This document shows, one piece after another, positions 1-6,353 of a stretch of DNA of 16,133 nt. The DNA is taken from the NCBI GenBank assembly GCA_959596495.1, contig CAUFXK010000042.1:1-16133 (forward strand), given 5' to 3'. The notes beneath the pieces were generated by a model. The model saw nothing but the letters and a program-made list of their open reading frames with translations, had not been told where the DNA came from and searched no databases. Numbering within the stretch: the first letter of the stretch is position 1; each line of letters begins with the position of its first letter. A program made the position numbers and the translations under genes. This DNA is from an uncultured Collinsella sp. (GTDB taxonomy: Bacteria > Actinomycetota > Coriobacteriia > Coriobacteriales > Coriobacteriaceae).

Positions 1-779
1 GTGTTAAACACCTGACGCAGAACGCGTGCAGCCTTTTTAAAAGACTGAGGCGTTGCAGGGCGAGGTGTTTTAGGCGTCTCTCCGGCAGAAAACAATGGAG
101 CAAGATTTTCTGTCGCACGGACAGATAATCCCTCCGCAACAACCTTCTCAGCAAGCTTAATGCGCGCATCTTCATACGGAACTGCAAGGATTGCACGAGC
201 ATGACCAGCGGTCAGCTTGCCTTCGAAGATCATTTGCTGAACTACCTCTGGAAGATCAAGCAGACGCAACGAATTGGTGATTGCAGAGCGAGACTTGCTG
301 ACAGCCTTTGACAAGGCTTCTTGAGTCATACCGCTTGAATCGATGAGCTGTCGATATCCCTTAGCCTCTTCGACTGGGTTAAGGTCAGAGCGCTGCAGGT
401 TTTCAATAAGCGCGAGTGCAAGCATTTCCTCATCATCAACGTCCTTAATAATGACGGGAAGCTCTTCAAGGCCAGCAAGCTTTGAAGCCTGATAGCGACG
501 TTCACCCGCAATAATCTCATAGCCGTTACCGTGCTTGCGCACAAGAAGCGGCTGCAGAACGCCGTGCTCTTGGATTGACTCACTCAACTCGCGAAGTTCA
601 GTCTCATTGAAATGAATTCGTGGCTGATTTGGGTTTGGAACGATATCTTCGATTGGAAGCTTAGTTTCTGAAGCGGCATTTGTTGCTGACGCTACAGATC
701 CACCAGTCTCATATTCAGCTTCTGAGACCAGCGCATTGAGTCCACGACCCAAGCCACCGCGCTTCTTAGGACTAGGCAC
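1..779 (-). CDS. parB: Chromosome-partitioning protein ParB (3' end outside the window)
   Basis: ParB/Spo0J binds parS centromere sites near the origin, spreads as a CTP-dependent clamp and loads condensin; with ParA it segregates new origins. The frame is open from a GTG at 779 to the window edge, giving 259 codons without a stop. Visible are a basic N-terminal tail, the PNPNQPR segment, the nuclease-like box GERRYQA, and ENLQRSDLNP followed by the helix-turn-helix region (SKAVSKSRSAITNSLRLLDLP). ParB is usually about 280-300 residues, so only the C-terminal dimerisation domain should be missing. The GTG start overlaps the parA stop by 8 bp (772-779), which indicates translational coupling. 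Three perfect parS sites lie just upstream of parA, so the ligand is present in cis. The identification is firm; the start is inferred from the overlap and the family N-terminus. Confidence 0.95.
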   Translation of the reverse strand, partial: MPSPKKRGGLGRGLNALVSEAEYETGGSVASATNAASETKLPIEDIVPNPNQPRIHFNETELRELSESIQEHGVLQPLLVRKHGNGYEIIAGERRYQASKLAGLEELPVIIKDVDDEEMLALALIENLQRSDLNPVEEAKGYRQLIDSSGMTQEALSKAVSKSRSAITNSLRLLDLPEVVQQMIFEGKLTAGHARAILAVPYEDARIKLAEKVVAEGLSVRATENLAPLFSAGETPKTPRPATPQSFKKAARVLRQVFN

Positions 780-1572
780 GCTTAATCACCTCTTTAGCAA
801 GGTTCATATACGCCTTTGCGCCCTTATTCTGCGGCGCATAGGTAATTACGGACTCACCGAACGACGGTGCTTCAGAAATTTTTACAGTACGTGGAATCAA
901 GGTCTTGAATGCCTTGTCGCCAAAATACGATTGAACCTCTTCCACAACCTGGTTCGAAAGCGATGTGCGCGAATCGTACATAGTCATAAGCACACCATAA
1001 GTATCAAGGTTCTTATTTAGGCGTGTTTTAACCATCTTCATCGATTCAAGCAGCTTTGTGACACCTTCGAGCGCGTAATATTCGCACTGAATAGGAATCA
1101 AAACACTGTCCGCAGCTGTTAACGCATTAATGGTCAGCAAACCAAGCGATGGAGGACAGTCGATAAATATAAAATCAAACTCATCCTGAATAGGCTCAAG
1201 CAGATCCTTTAAGCGAGTTTCACGGGCAATCGCACTGACAAGTTCGATTTCCGCACCTGCAAGCTGGATAGTAGCCGGAATCACAAACACCTTATTGCAA
1301 TTTGTATCAAGAACGAGCGATTCTGCCGGAACATCGTTTAGCAATGAATCATAGATGCAGTGATCAAGTTCTTCTTTTTCGATTCCAAAACCACTCGTAC
1401 TATTACCCTGCGGGTCAAAATCGACAATCAGCGTCTTTCGGCCCAGTTCACCCAACGCTGCTGCAAGATTTACAGCTGTGGTGGACTTACCTACGCCGCC
1501 TTTTTGGTTGATGATAGCAATGATACGCGTGTCTTTTGCGCTCTTAGAACGCTTAACGTCGCGAAATCCCAC
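772..1572 (-). CDS. parA: Chromosome-partitioning ATPase ParA/Soj
   Basis: ParA is a deviant-Walker-A ATPase that binds DNA non-specifically as an ATP dimer and is released by ParB, which moves origins apart. In some bacteria Soj also controls DnaA. The protein has 266 residues, a normal family length. The deviant P-loop KGGVGKST is at residues 24-31, the VDFDPQGN motif at about 50-57 and the Walker B FIFIDCPP at about 134-141. The GTG start at 1572 is preceded by AGGAGG at good spacing. A short basic N-terminal extension (residues 1-15) precedes the core. parB follows with an 8-bp overlap. Upstream, three parS sites occupy the leader region, so ParB binding there could also affect parAB transcription; that is inference. 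Confidence 0.96.
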   Translation of the reverse strand: MGFRDVKRSKSAKDTRIIAIINQKGGVGKSTTAVNLAAALGELGRKTLIVDFDPQGNSTSGFGIEKEELDHCIYDSLLNDVPAESLVLDTNCNKVFVIPATIQLAGAEIELVSAIARETRLKDLLEPIQDEFDFIFIDCPPSLGLLTINALTAADSVLIPIQCEYYALEGVTKLLESMKMVKTRLNKNLDTYGVLMTMYDSRTSLSNQVVEEVQSYFGDKAFKTLIPRTVKISEAPSFGESVITYAPQNKGAKAYMNLAKEVIKRA

Positions 1573-1610
1573 GGTCCCTCCTGGTGTATTTAAAGCTGTT
1601 AAACGGAGGA

Positions 1611-1626
1611 TGTTTCACGTGAAACA
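1611..1626. promoter_or_regulatory. parS site 1
   Basis: Perfect 16-bp palindrome TGTTTCACGTGAAACA, identical to the canonical parS core bound by ParB/Spo0J. It is 38 bp upstream of the parA start. Confidence 0.97.
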
Positions 1627-1649
1627 ATCCGATTCGACATCGACTGTTA

Positions 1650-1665
1650 TGTTTCACGTGAAACA
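1650..1665. promoter_or_regulatory. parS site 2
   Basis: Second perfect copy of TGTTTCACGTGAAACA, starting exactly 39 bp after site 1. With the flanking A and T (1649-1666) the palindrome is 18 bp long. Confidence 0.97.
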
Positions 1666-1688
1666 TAACGACTCGACACTATCCATTA

Positions 1689-1704
1689 TGTTTCACGTGA
1701 AACA
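1689..1704. promoter_or_regulatory. parS site 3
   Basis: Third perfect copy of TGTTTCACGTGAAACA, again exactly 39 bp after the previous one. It ends one base before the rsmG stop codon (1706-1708). The 23-bp spacers between sites are themselves related (about 14 of 23 positions match), so the cluster behaves like a 39-bp tandem repeat. Confidence 0.97.
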
Positions 1705-1705
1705 T

Positions 1706-2437
1706 CTAGGCAAGCGGATTCTTTTTTGCCATGCCATTAGCACGCGGAAGAGAAACCGATGCCTGACGAGTTTTTTTAAAAACAATAAATTCGCGGTGAC
1801 CCAGACCATTCGGCAAATCAAGATTATCCGTCATAAGCGGGGTAAGGCCGCATATCTTTGCAGCGGCAAGTCCAGATTGAAGCTCTTCATCAGATGGATT
1901 CCCCTTCGTAATGACAAAGAGGCCACTATCTTTTAGAAAAGGAGAAGCATACTCGACGAGAACTGGCAACGGTGCGAGCGCACGGGCGGTCACAACAGCA
2001 AATTGTTTCTTATGAGATCGTGCATATTCTTCAAGACGATCGTGAACAGCATGGGCATGCTTAAGGCCAAGCTCCTTAACAAAGGAATTAACGGCATCAA
2101 CCTTCTTGCCAACGGAATCGATATAGATAGCCTTTCTTCCACTTGCAATAGTCAATGGAATACCTGGGAATCCAGCACCGGTACCCATATCCAGCAAAGC
2201 ACCTTCAGGAGCCTTATCAATATATGGCAGCAAAACAAGTGAGTCCAGAATATGAAGGACGGCTGCATCATCAACATTTAGGATGCGCGTTAGATTGGTA
2301 GTCTTATTGGCCTCCAGAACAAGATCAAGATGTTGGATACAGACACGAAGGCTATCGTCAGAGACCTTCAAAGAATAGTCTTTACAATACGAAATAAGAC
2401 GGCACTGCATCTGGCTTACTTGCTCATCAGTTAACAC
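1706..2437 (-). CDS. rsmG: 16S rRNA (guanine-N7) methyltransferase RsmG
   Basis: RsmG (formerly GidB) uses S-adenosylmethionine to methylate N7 of a conserved guanine in the 530 loop of 16S rRNA (G527 in E. coli numbering). Loss of this gene is known to give low-level streptomycin resistance. The SAM-binding motif LLDMGTGAGFPGIPL lies at about residues 81-95, preceded by the family segment NKTTNLTRI. With the GTG start at 2437 the protein has 243 residues, normal for the family. A TTG at 2443 is an equally possible start, because the ribosome-binding site AAAGGAG is 5 bases from the TTG and 11 from the GTG. Longer readings run into the terminator at 2489-2520 and are unlikely. The gene lies between that terminator and the parS cluster and heads the rsmG-parA-parB group. 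Confidence 0.93.
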   Translation of the reverse strand: MLTDEQVSQMQCRLISYCKDYSLKVSDDSLRVCIQHLDLVLEANKTTNLTRILNVDDAAVLHILDSLVLLPYIDKAPEGALLDMGTGAGFPGIPLTIASGRKAIYIDSVGKKVDAVNSFVKELGLKHAHAVHDRLEEYARSHKKQFAVVTARALAPLPVLVEYASPFLKDSGLFVITKGNPSDEELQSGLAAAKICGLTPLMTDNLDLPNGLGHREFIVFKKTRQASVSLPRANGMAKKNPLA

Positions 2438-2488
2438 AAACAAGACAACTCCTTTCTGACAAAAATCAGTGTATCGAGAACTTTTGAC

Positions 2489-2520
2489 AAAAAAAGGGGA
2501 CGTGGAAACCACGTCCCCTT
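2489..2520 (-). terminator. Intrinsic terminator after jag
   Basis: On the minus strand, a perfect 12-bp stem (AAGGGGACGTGG pairing with CCACGTCCCCTT, three-base loop) is followed by a run of seven T. It begins 18 bp after the jag stop, so it should end the rpmH-rnpA-yidD-yidC-jag transcript and separate it from rsmG-parA-parB. rsmG then needs its own promoter in about 50 bp; a TTGTCA at the T-run is a weak -35 candidate, and I see no clear -10. Confidence 0.93.
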
Positions 2521-2538
2521 AGCATAGACTCGAGAAGA

Positions 2539-3108
2539 TTATCGAGCAACAATCACAACATGGCGATCGGGATCAGAGCCCTCAGAATGCGTGTCGACAG
2601 CATCGTTGCCACGAAGGGCAATATGAACCAGTCGACGTTCATAAGCATTCATGGGAGGCAGGGAAACACTCTTATGAGTGCGAATAGCGCGCTCGGCAGC
2701 GGACTGGGCCATAGAAGCAACCTTATCCTGTCGACGGCTCTTATAACCCTCGACGTCGACGACGACCGGATACCTAAAGCCGAGCTTGCGGCTCACCAGC
2801 AAAGAGAACATAACCTGAAGGGCATCAAGGGTACGACCATGACGGCCAATGAGAACAGCAAGATCAGGAGCGGTTACGTCCAGAATCAACTCGCCCTCGT
2901 CACCCTCATACTCATCGATGGGAGAGTTCGCCGCATCGAAGTGCGAAAGGATGGAACGCAGAATGGAAATAGCTACATCGGCAATGGTGTCGAGCTCCTC
3001 ATCGGTCAGCTCTTCACCAGCCTTGTAACGCTGTGCAATCTCGGGATAATCGCCCGCGACCTGCGGGGCAACCTCCTCAAGCATATCCTCGACGATCTCT
3101 TCAGACAT
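2539..3108 (-). CDS. jag: Jag/KhpB-family RNA-binding protein (KH-R3H)
   Basis: Jag (KhpB) is a cytoplasmic RNA-binding protein that works with KhpA in Gram-positives and influences cell elongation and division. The KH domain shows the GxxG loop as GRHG at residues 88-91, within the conserved stretch IGRHGRTLDALQ. The R3H domain shows ERRLVH at 157-162, followed by the usual SEGSDPDRHVVI ending. The ATG at 3108 is preferred because GGAG sits 7 bases before it; an in-frame TTG at 3120 would put that ribosome-binding site inside the gene. The protein has 189 residues. The N-terminal 60 residues are acidic and helical and do not look like the usual Jag_N domain. It is the last gene of the rpmH operon, 44 bp after yidC, a conserved position. 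Confidence 0.93.
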   Translation of the reverse strand: MSEEIVEDMLEEVAPQVAGDYPEIAQRYKAGEELTDEELDTIADVAISILRSILSHFDAANSPIDEYEGDEGELILDVTAPDLAVLIGRHGRTLDALQVMFSLLVSRKLGFRYPVVVDVEGYKSRRQDKVASMAQSAAERAIRTHKSVSLPPMNAYERRLVHIALRGNDAVDTHSEGSDPDRHVVIVAR

Positions 3109-3152
3109 AACGAACTCCAAAAGTTAGGTACCTAAATAAGAATACTATCCCA

Positions 3153-3923
3153 CTACTTCTTCTTGTGCGGGCGCGGCTTCTTCTCGCGACGAGTAACCTC
3201 GACCTGCAGCGGGGCGTTCTTAAGACGCTCTTCTTCATCGGCCTTGGCCTTATCGATAACCTTCTGCGTCACGAAAATCTGCTGGACAACCTGCCAGGCG
3301 GAAGACACATCGTAGTACAGCAGAACGCCGACGGGCAGGCTCCAACCCATCCAAAGCATCATGACGGTCATGACAATGGCCATCATACGCATGCTCTGGG
3401 CCTGCTGACCAGTCTGATTGCGCGACATATAAAGCTGCGGAATCAAAGTGAGAACGGCAAACAGAATCAGGCAAACCAGTGCAGGCAGCGCAACCATAAA
3501 GCCATCGGCAAAGGAAGCGCTCGGCGTGGTGGTAAGGTCGGGCAGGATGTTGAAGAACGAGAACGTGCCGTCACTAAAGTACTGCGGCAGGTTACGCAGC
3601 AGCGTAAACAGGGCGAACAGGACAGGCATCTGGATCAACAGCGGCAGACAACCAGCCATGGGGTTGAACTTGTTCTCGCTGTAGAACTTCTGCATCTCCT
3701 CGGCCTGACGCTGGGGATCGTCGGCGTAACGCTCCTGGATCTCGAGCATCTTGGGCTGCAGCACCTGCATACGAGCCGTCGACTTGGTCGACTTGAGCAT
3801 AAGCGGCGTCAGCAGCAGACGGATGATGACCACCAGGATGATGATGGACAGGCCCCAGTCAACCGCAAAGGTCTGGATGAGCTTGAGCAGCTCGAAAAGG
3901 ATGTTAACGATCCAATCCCACAT
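3153..3923 (-). CDS. yidC: Membrane protein insertase YidC/Oxa1 (SpoIIIJ type)
   Basis: YidC inserts membrane proteins alone or with SecYEG. The 256-residue protein is of the short Gram-positive type, with about five hydrophobic segments and a basic cytoplasmic tail ending in a run of Lys and Arg. The first long segment (about residues 22-43) carries Arg35 in IIRLLLTP, matching the conserved arginine of the hydrophilic groove. A charged coiled-coil-like hairpin follows (about 55-85), then NPMAGCLPLLIQMPV, a family signature. I see no lipobox at the N-terminus, unlike SpoIIIJ, whose precursor is a lipoprotein. The ATG at 3923 has GGAGG 8 bases upstream. It sits between yidD (29-bp gap) and jag, the standard arrangement. 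Confidence 0.97.
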   Translation of the reverse strand: MWDWIVNILFELLKLIQTFAVDWGLSIIILVVIIRLLLTPLMLKSTKSTARMQVLQPKMLEIQERYADDPQRQAEEMQKFYSENKFNPMAGCLPLLIQMPVLFALFTLLRNLPQYFSDGTFSFFNILPDLTTTPSASFADGFMVALPALVCLILFAVLTLIPQLYMSRNQTGQQAQSMRMMAIVMTVMMLWMGWSLPVGVLLYYDVSSAWQVVQQIFVTQKVIDKAKADEEERLKNAPLQVEVTRREKKPRPHKKK

Positions 3924-3952
3924 GTAAGTTTTCCTCCGATAGCGAGTGCCCG

Positions 3953-4177
3953 CTAGGGCACAGGGTCATAACCGCCGACGTGCAGGGGATTGCAGCGAGC
4001 GATGCGCCTCACGGCAAGCCAGCAGCCTCTCAAAACACCGTACTTCTCAATCGCCTGAACGGCATATTGCGAGCACGTTGGGTAGTAAATACAAGCGTCA
4101 GGTAATAAGGGCGAAATAACCTGTTGATATATGCGAATAGGAGCGATGGCAACACGTCGCAAAACGTGATTGCTCAT
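3953..4177 (-). CDS. yidD: Membrane protein insertion efficiency factor YidD
   Basis: YidD is a small, membrane-associated protein thought to help YidC-dependent insertion. The product has 74 residues, and the whole family pattern is visible: an amphipathic N-terminus (RIYQQVISPLLP), the CIYYPTCSQYAVQAIEKYG core, and RRIARCNPLHVGGYDPVP at the C-terminus. Three conserved cysteines are present. Its ATG overlaps the rnpA stop in an ATGA (4174-4177), which implies translational coupling. yidC follows after 29 bp. Confidence 0.96.
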   Translation of the reverse strand: MSNHVLRRVAIAPIRIYQQVISPLLPDACIYYPTCSQYAVQAIEKYGVLRGCWLAVRRIARCNPLHVGGYDPVP

Positions 4178-4512
4178 CGCTCCTCCCCGGCAACGCCGGC
4201 GCGTTTCATAAGCGAACGCAATGCCTTGTCCATCTCCTGCGGCGAGGAAATCCTCGTCTTGGGAGTCGCGAACAAGATGATGTCATAACCCGCAACGGGA
4301 AATCCGCAGCTGCGGGCGGCCTCGCGCATCACACGCTTAGAACGGTTGCGCACGACTGCACAACCGAGCCGTTTAGCACCAACGAAGGCGACCCTTCCGG
4401 AGTCGCCTTCGCCAACCGATTCACATATGGTCATTCGAATCAGAGGGTGATTGAAACGACGCCCCTGACTGAACACATGCTCGAAATCTTGCCGAGACTT
4501 AATAGTCTTCAT
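4174..4512 (-). CDS. rnpA: Ribonuclease P protein component
   Basis: RnpA is the protein subunit of RNase P and helps the catalytic RNA recognise pre-tRNA 5' leaders. The product has 112 residues. The RNR signature AVVRNRSKRVMREA at about residues 52-65 is clear, and the N-terminal pattern (RQDFEHVFSQGRRF) fits the family. It lies 20 bp after rpmH and overlaps yidD by 4 bp, the usual rpmH-rnpA-yidD order. Confidence 0.96.
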   Translation of the reverse strand: MKTIKSRQDFEHVFSQGRRFNHPLIRMTICESVGEGDSGRVAFVGAKRLGCAVVRNRSKRVMREAARSCGFPVAGYDIILFATPKTRISSPQEMDKALRSLMKRAGVAGEER

Positions 4513-4532
4513 GCGAGATGTGTGTATCGCTG

Positions 4533-4667
4533 CTAGACAGTGAGACGCTTGCGGCCCTTGGCGCGGCGACGGGCGAGCACGGCACGACCACCCTTGGTGG
4601 CCATACGGGCACGGAAGCCATGGGTCTTGGCACGCTTACGCTTATTAGGCTGATACGTACGCTTCAT
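4533..4667 (-). CDS. rpmH: 50S ribosomal protein L34
   Basis: L34 is a 44-residue, strongly basic protein of the large ribosomal subunit. The sequence runs from MKRTYQPNKRKRAKTHGFR to RAKGRKRLTV and matches the family end to end. The ATG at 4667 is chosen because AGGAGG lies 7 bases upstream and L34 always begins with MKRTYQP; an upstream in-frame extension to 4727 would place the leader hairpin in the coding region. It is the first gene of the leftward operon and diverges from the dnaA side across 345 bp. Confidence 0.97.
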   Translation of the reverse strand: MKRTYQPNKRKRAKTHGFRARMATKGGRAVLARRRAKGRKRLTV

Positions 4668-4695
4668 CTTAAGTTCCTCCTGCTGCATTTCGAGT

Positions 4696-4713
4696 GTCCG
4701 CGGGAGCGCGGAC
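4696..4713 (-). other. Leader hairpin upstream of rpmH
   Basis: GTCCGCG and CGCGGAC form a perfect 7-bp stem with a GGAG loop, in the predicted 5' untranslated leader about 28 bases before the rpmH start. No T-run follows on the minus strand, so it is not a terminator. It might stabilise the message or affect translation; no function is shown. Confidence 0.5.
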
Positions 4714-4739
4714 GCAGATATAGACACGTGAGCTTGAAG

Positions 4740-4769
4740 ATTGTAGGGAAATCAATGTTCAAATGTCAA
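4740..4769 (-). promoter_or_regulatory. Promoter of the rpmH-rnpA-yidD-yidC-jag operon
   Basis: On the minus strand, a perfect -35 TTGACA (4764-4769) and a -10 TACAAT (4740-4745) are separated by 18 bp, pointing into rpmH. The predicted leader is about 65 bases. This is the best sigma-70-type promoter I can see in the window. Confidence 0.85.
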
Positions 4770-5012
4770 GAAATCAAAGGTAAAAGGTTGCGCAGTTCAC
4801 ACGGTTCCCCCATAAGCTCAACCGAAATCTGAGCCGCATGGCAACTTTTCATGATATTTCATCGAGTTTTCAACAGGTCATGTTAGCAATGTTGAGAACT
4901 TTTCGCCCGTTTTCCAAAGTTTTCAACAGGTTTTGAAAAGTTGTCGAAAGATGAGAAACATTGCACGGTGAGCTACTATTTGTTCGAAACCTTCTGAAAG
5001 ATTGCGAGCGGC
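4770..5012. other. Rest of the rpmH-ATPase intergenic region (upstream origin part)
   Basis: Part of the 345-bp gap between the divergent genes. From 4770 to about 4865 I see no clear site. From 4866 to 4949 it holds the DnaA-box-like cluster annotated separately. The promoter of the rightward gene must lie here; TACTAT at 4974-4979 is a possible -10 but has no convincing -35. The ribosome-binding site before 5013 is weak. Confidence 0.6.
4866..4949. promoter_or_regulatory. DnaA-box cluster, upstream part of oriC
   Basis: Two exact copies of TTTTCAACA occur on the plus strand (4867-4875, 4920-4928), both inside the 13-mer GTTTTCAACAGGT. TTCTCAACA is on the minus strand (4890-4898) and TTTTCCAAA on the plus strand (4910-4918). 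The sites resemble the DnaA box TTATCCACA, mainly with A in place of C at position 6. The stretch 4919-4949 recurs in two parts after dnaA. Known biology: such clusters bind DnaA, act as origin elements and autoregulate the dnaA operon. The binding itself is inferred. Confidence 0.75.
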
Positions 5013-6338
5013 ATGTCTGACGACTTTTACACCATGGTCGATTCCGGAGACCCGGCACCCGACAACGAGCACATCACCGGCGTGCGCGAAAAGCGTGGCG
5101 AGGAAGAGCAGACCGCTGAGAAAACGCAGGCCGCCATGTATGCCGCACGCATCGCGGTCTATGACGACATGCTGTCGACGCCGCGCGTCATCGTCATCGA
5201 ACCGAAGGACGTGCGCACCTATCTGGAAGAGACAACCAACACTGTCTACCAGTGCATGAAAGAGCAGGGCGGGCACATCTCGCTCATGGTTATCCGCGAG
5301 ATTGTCGAAAACTTTATCCACGCCCACTTTGCAGAGCCCATCATCTCGATCCTGGACGGCGGCGACACCATCCGATTCGCAGACCAGGGACCGGGAATCG
5401 AAGACAAAGAACGCGCCTTTGACTTTGGCGTAACAAGCGCAAACAGCAACATGAAGCGATACATCCGCGGAACTGGAGCCGGGTTTCCCATGGTGCAGGA
5501 GTACCTGGAAAACGCCGGCGGCGCCGTATCCATCGAGGACAACATGGGCAACGGCACCGTGGTCACGGTAAGCCTGAACCCCAAGCGCGTGCAGGAAATC
5601 GAGCGTGCCGGAGGGCGAGGGGCCGCCGTACGCCCCGAGACGGAGCAGCCGGCGTATCCCCTACCCAGTACATTTGGACAGCAGCCCGTGGCGCAGATGC
5701 AGCAGCCTGGAGCTTTTCCCGCGCAAGATCCCCAGGCACCGCTGGGCCACACGGCGCAAAACATGCCAGAGGGCATAGGCTCGGCAGATCTGGAAACAGG
5801 CGCCGTTCAGCAGACGGCGGCCATGCCAAACGTCCCGCAAATGGGCTACCAACCGTACCCGCAAGGGTATCCTCCCCAATATATGCCGCAGCAGGGATAC
5901 GCCCAGCCGTATCCTCAACAGTATCCTCAGGGGTACCAGCAGCCGTATCAGCAGATGCCGCAGGGGCAATTTAACCCTTGGGCCCAGCAGATGCCGCCGC
6001 AGCCTTACCAACAGTGGCCGCAAAGTTTTCAACAGCAGATGCCACCCATGCAGAGTTCTCAACAACCAGCAGCTCAAATGATGTATCCTAATGCGGCGAA
6101 TCAATACGCACAACCGCAGTCGGACGTGTTTGTAGGCGAGCGCGGCAACGCCGCATTAGGGTATCTGGCCCAACATCAAGAGTGTGGCGCAACGGACTTG
6201 GCGCGAGCGTTTGGAAACTCCGCACCCACCTGGTCGCGCACGCTCAACGATTTAGCACAAGCGGGCTTGGTAATCAAACATGGGCAGAAATATCATCTGA
6301 CCGAAATTGGAAGCGCTCGCGTGCGGGCCCAAGCTTAA
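5013..6338 (+). CDS. GHKL-ATPase / Gln-Pro-rich linker / winged-helix protein upstream of dnaA
   Basis: I do not recognise a named family for this 441-residue protein. The N-terminus (1-40) is acidic. Residues about 60-190 form a GHKL (HATPase_c) ATP-binding domain: N-box REIVENFIHA (95-104), G1 box DQGPGI (124-129), G2 box GTGAG (153-157) and a final GNGT turn (179-182). No histidine phosphoacceptor domain, receiver domain or membrane segment is present, so it is closer in layout to SpoIIAB/RsbW-type kinases than to sensor kinases. Residues 262-370 contain no charged residue; within 281-350 there are 25 Gln, 17 Pro and 9 Tyr. Residues about 378-435 look like a winged helix (ATDLARAFGNSAPTWSRTLNDL, then a HGQKYHLTEIG wing). 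It ends 15 bp before dnaA and probably shares its transcript. A role in dnaA regulation or origin binding is inference only. ATG 5013 has a weak ribosome-binding site. Confidence 0.85.
   Translation: MSDDFYTMVDSGDPAPDNEHITGVREKRGEEEQTAEKTQAAMYAARIAVYDDMLSTPRVIVIEPKDVRTYLEETTNTVYQCMKEQGGHISLMVIREIVENFIHAHFAEPIISILDGGDTIRFADQGPGIEDKERAFDFGVTSANSNMKRYIRGTGAGFPMVQEYLENAGGAVSIEDNMGNGTVVTVSLNPKRVQEIERAGGRGAAVRPETEQPAYPLPSTFGQQPVAQMQQPGAFPAQDPQAPLGHTAQNMPEGIGSADLETGAVQQTAAMPNVPQMGYQPYPQGYPPQYMPQQGYAQPYPQQYPQGYQQPYQQMPQGQFNPWAQQMPPQPYQQWPQSFQQQMPPMQSSQQPAAQMMYPNAANQYAQPQSDVFVGERGNAALGYLAQHQECGATDLARAFGNSAPTWSRTLNDLAQAGLVIKHGQKYHLTEIGSARVRAQA
6026..6064 (+). promoter_or_regulatory. Two DnaA-box-like sequences inside the Gln-rich coding segment
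   Basis: TTTTCAACA (6026-6034) and TTCTCAACA (6056-6064) are the same two variants as in the upstream cluster and lie exactly 30 bp apart. They encode Ser-Phe-Gln-Gln and Ser-Ser-Gln-Gln, so the CAACAG/CAACAA glutamine codons explain part of the match. Binding is unproven. Confidence 0.4.
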
Positions 6339-6353
6339 GGAACGGGAGAGACA

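Noticed and set aside
1611..1704. Regular repeat-spacer look suggesting a CRISPR array
   Set aside because: The repeats are the known parS palindrome, there are only three, the spacers resemble each other, and no cas gene is near.
1478..1936. Plus-strand open frame with repeated Met-Phe-His-Val-Lys
   Set aside because: The repeated peptide is just the translation of the three parS palindromes; the frame overlaps parA and rsmG antisense and has no family features.
2444..2512. Longer rsmG start at 2512
   Set aside because: It would begin inside the jag terminator stem; AAAGGAG near 2450 supports a start at 2443 or 2437.
3124..3135. 12-bp palindrome TTAGGTACCTAA between yidC and jag
   Set aside because: It is short, has no loop, no T-run and no second copy; there is no support for a function.
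4668..4727. Extended 64-residue reading of L34
   Set aside because: L34 starts with MKRTYQP, a good ribosome-binding site precedes 4667, and the extension would cover the leader hairpin.
5290..5322. TTATCCGCG (5290-5298), TTGTCGAAA (5302-5310) and TTATCCACG (5314-5322) as further DnaA-related sites
   Set aside because: They lie in or beside the ATPase N-box coding sequence (Arg-Glu-Ile-Val-Glu-Asn-Phe-Ile-His), so protein constraint explains them better. They are worth including only if a footprint shows binding.
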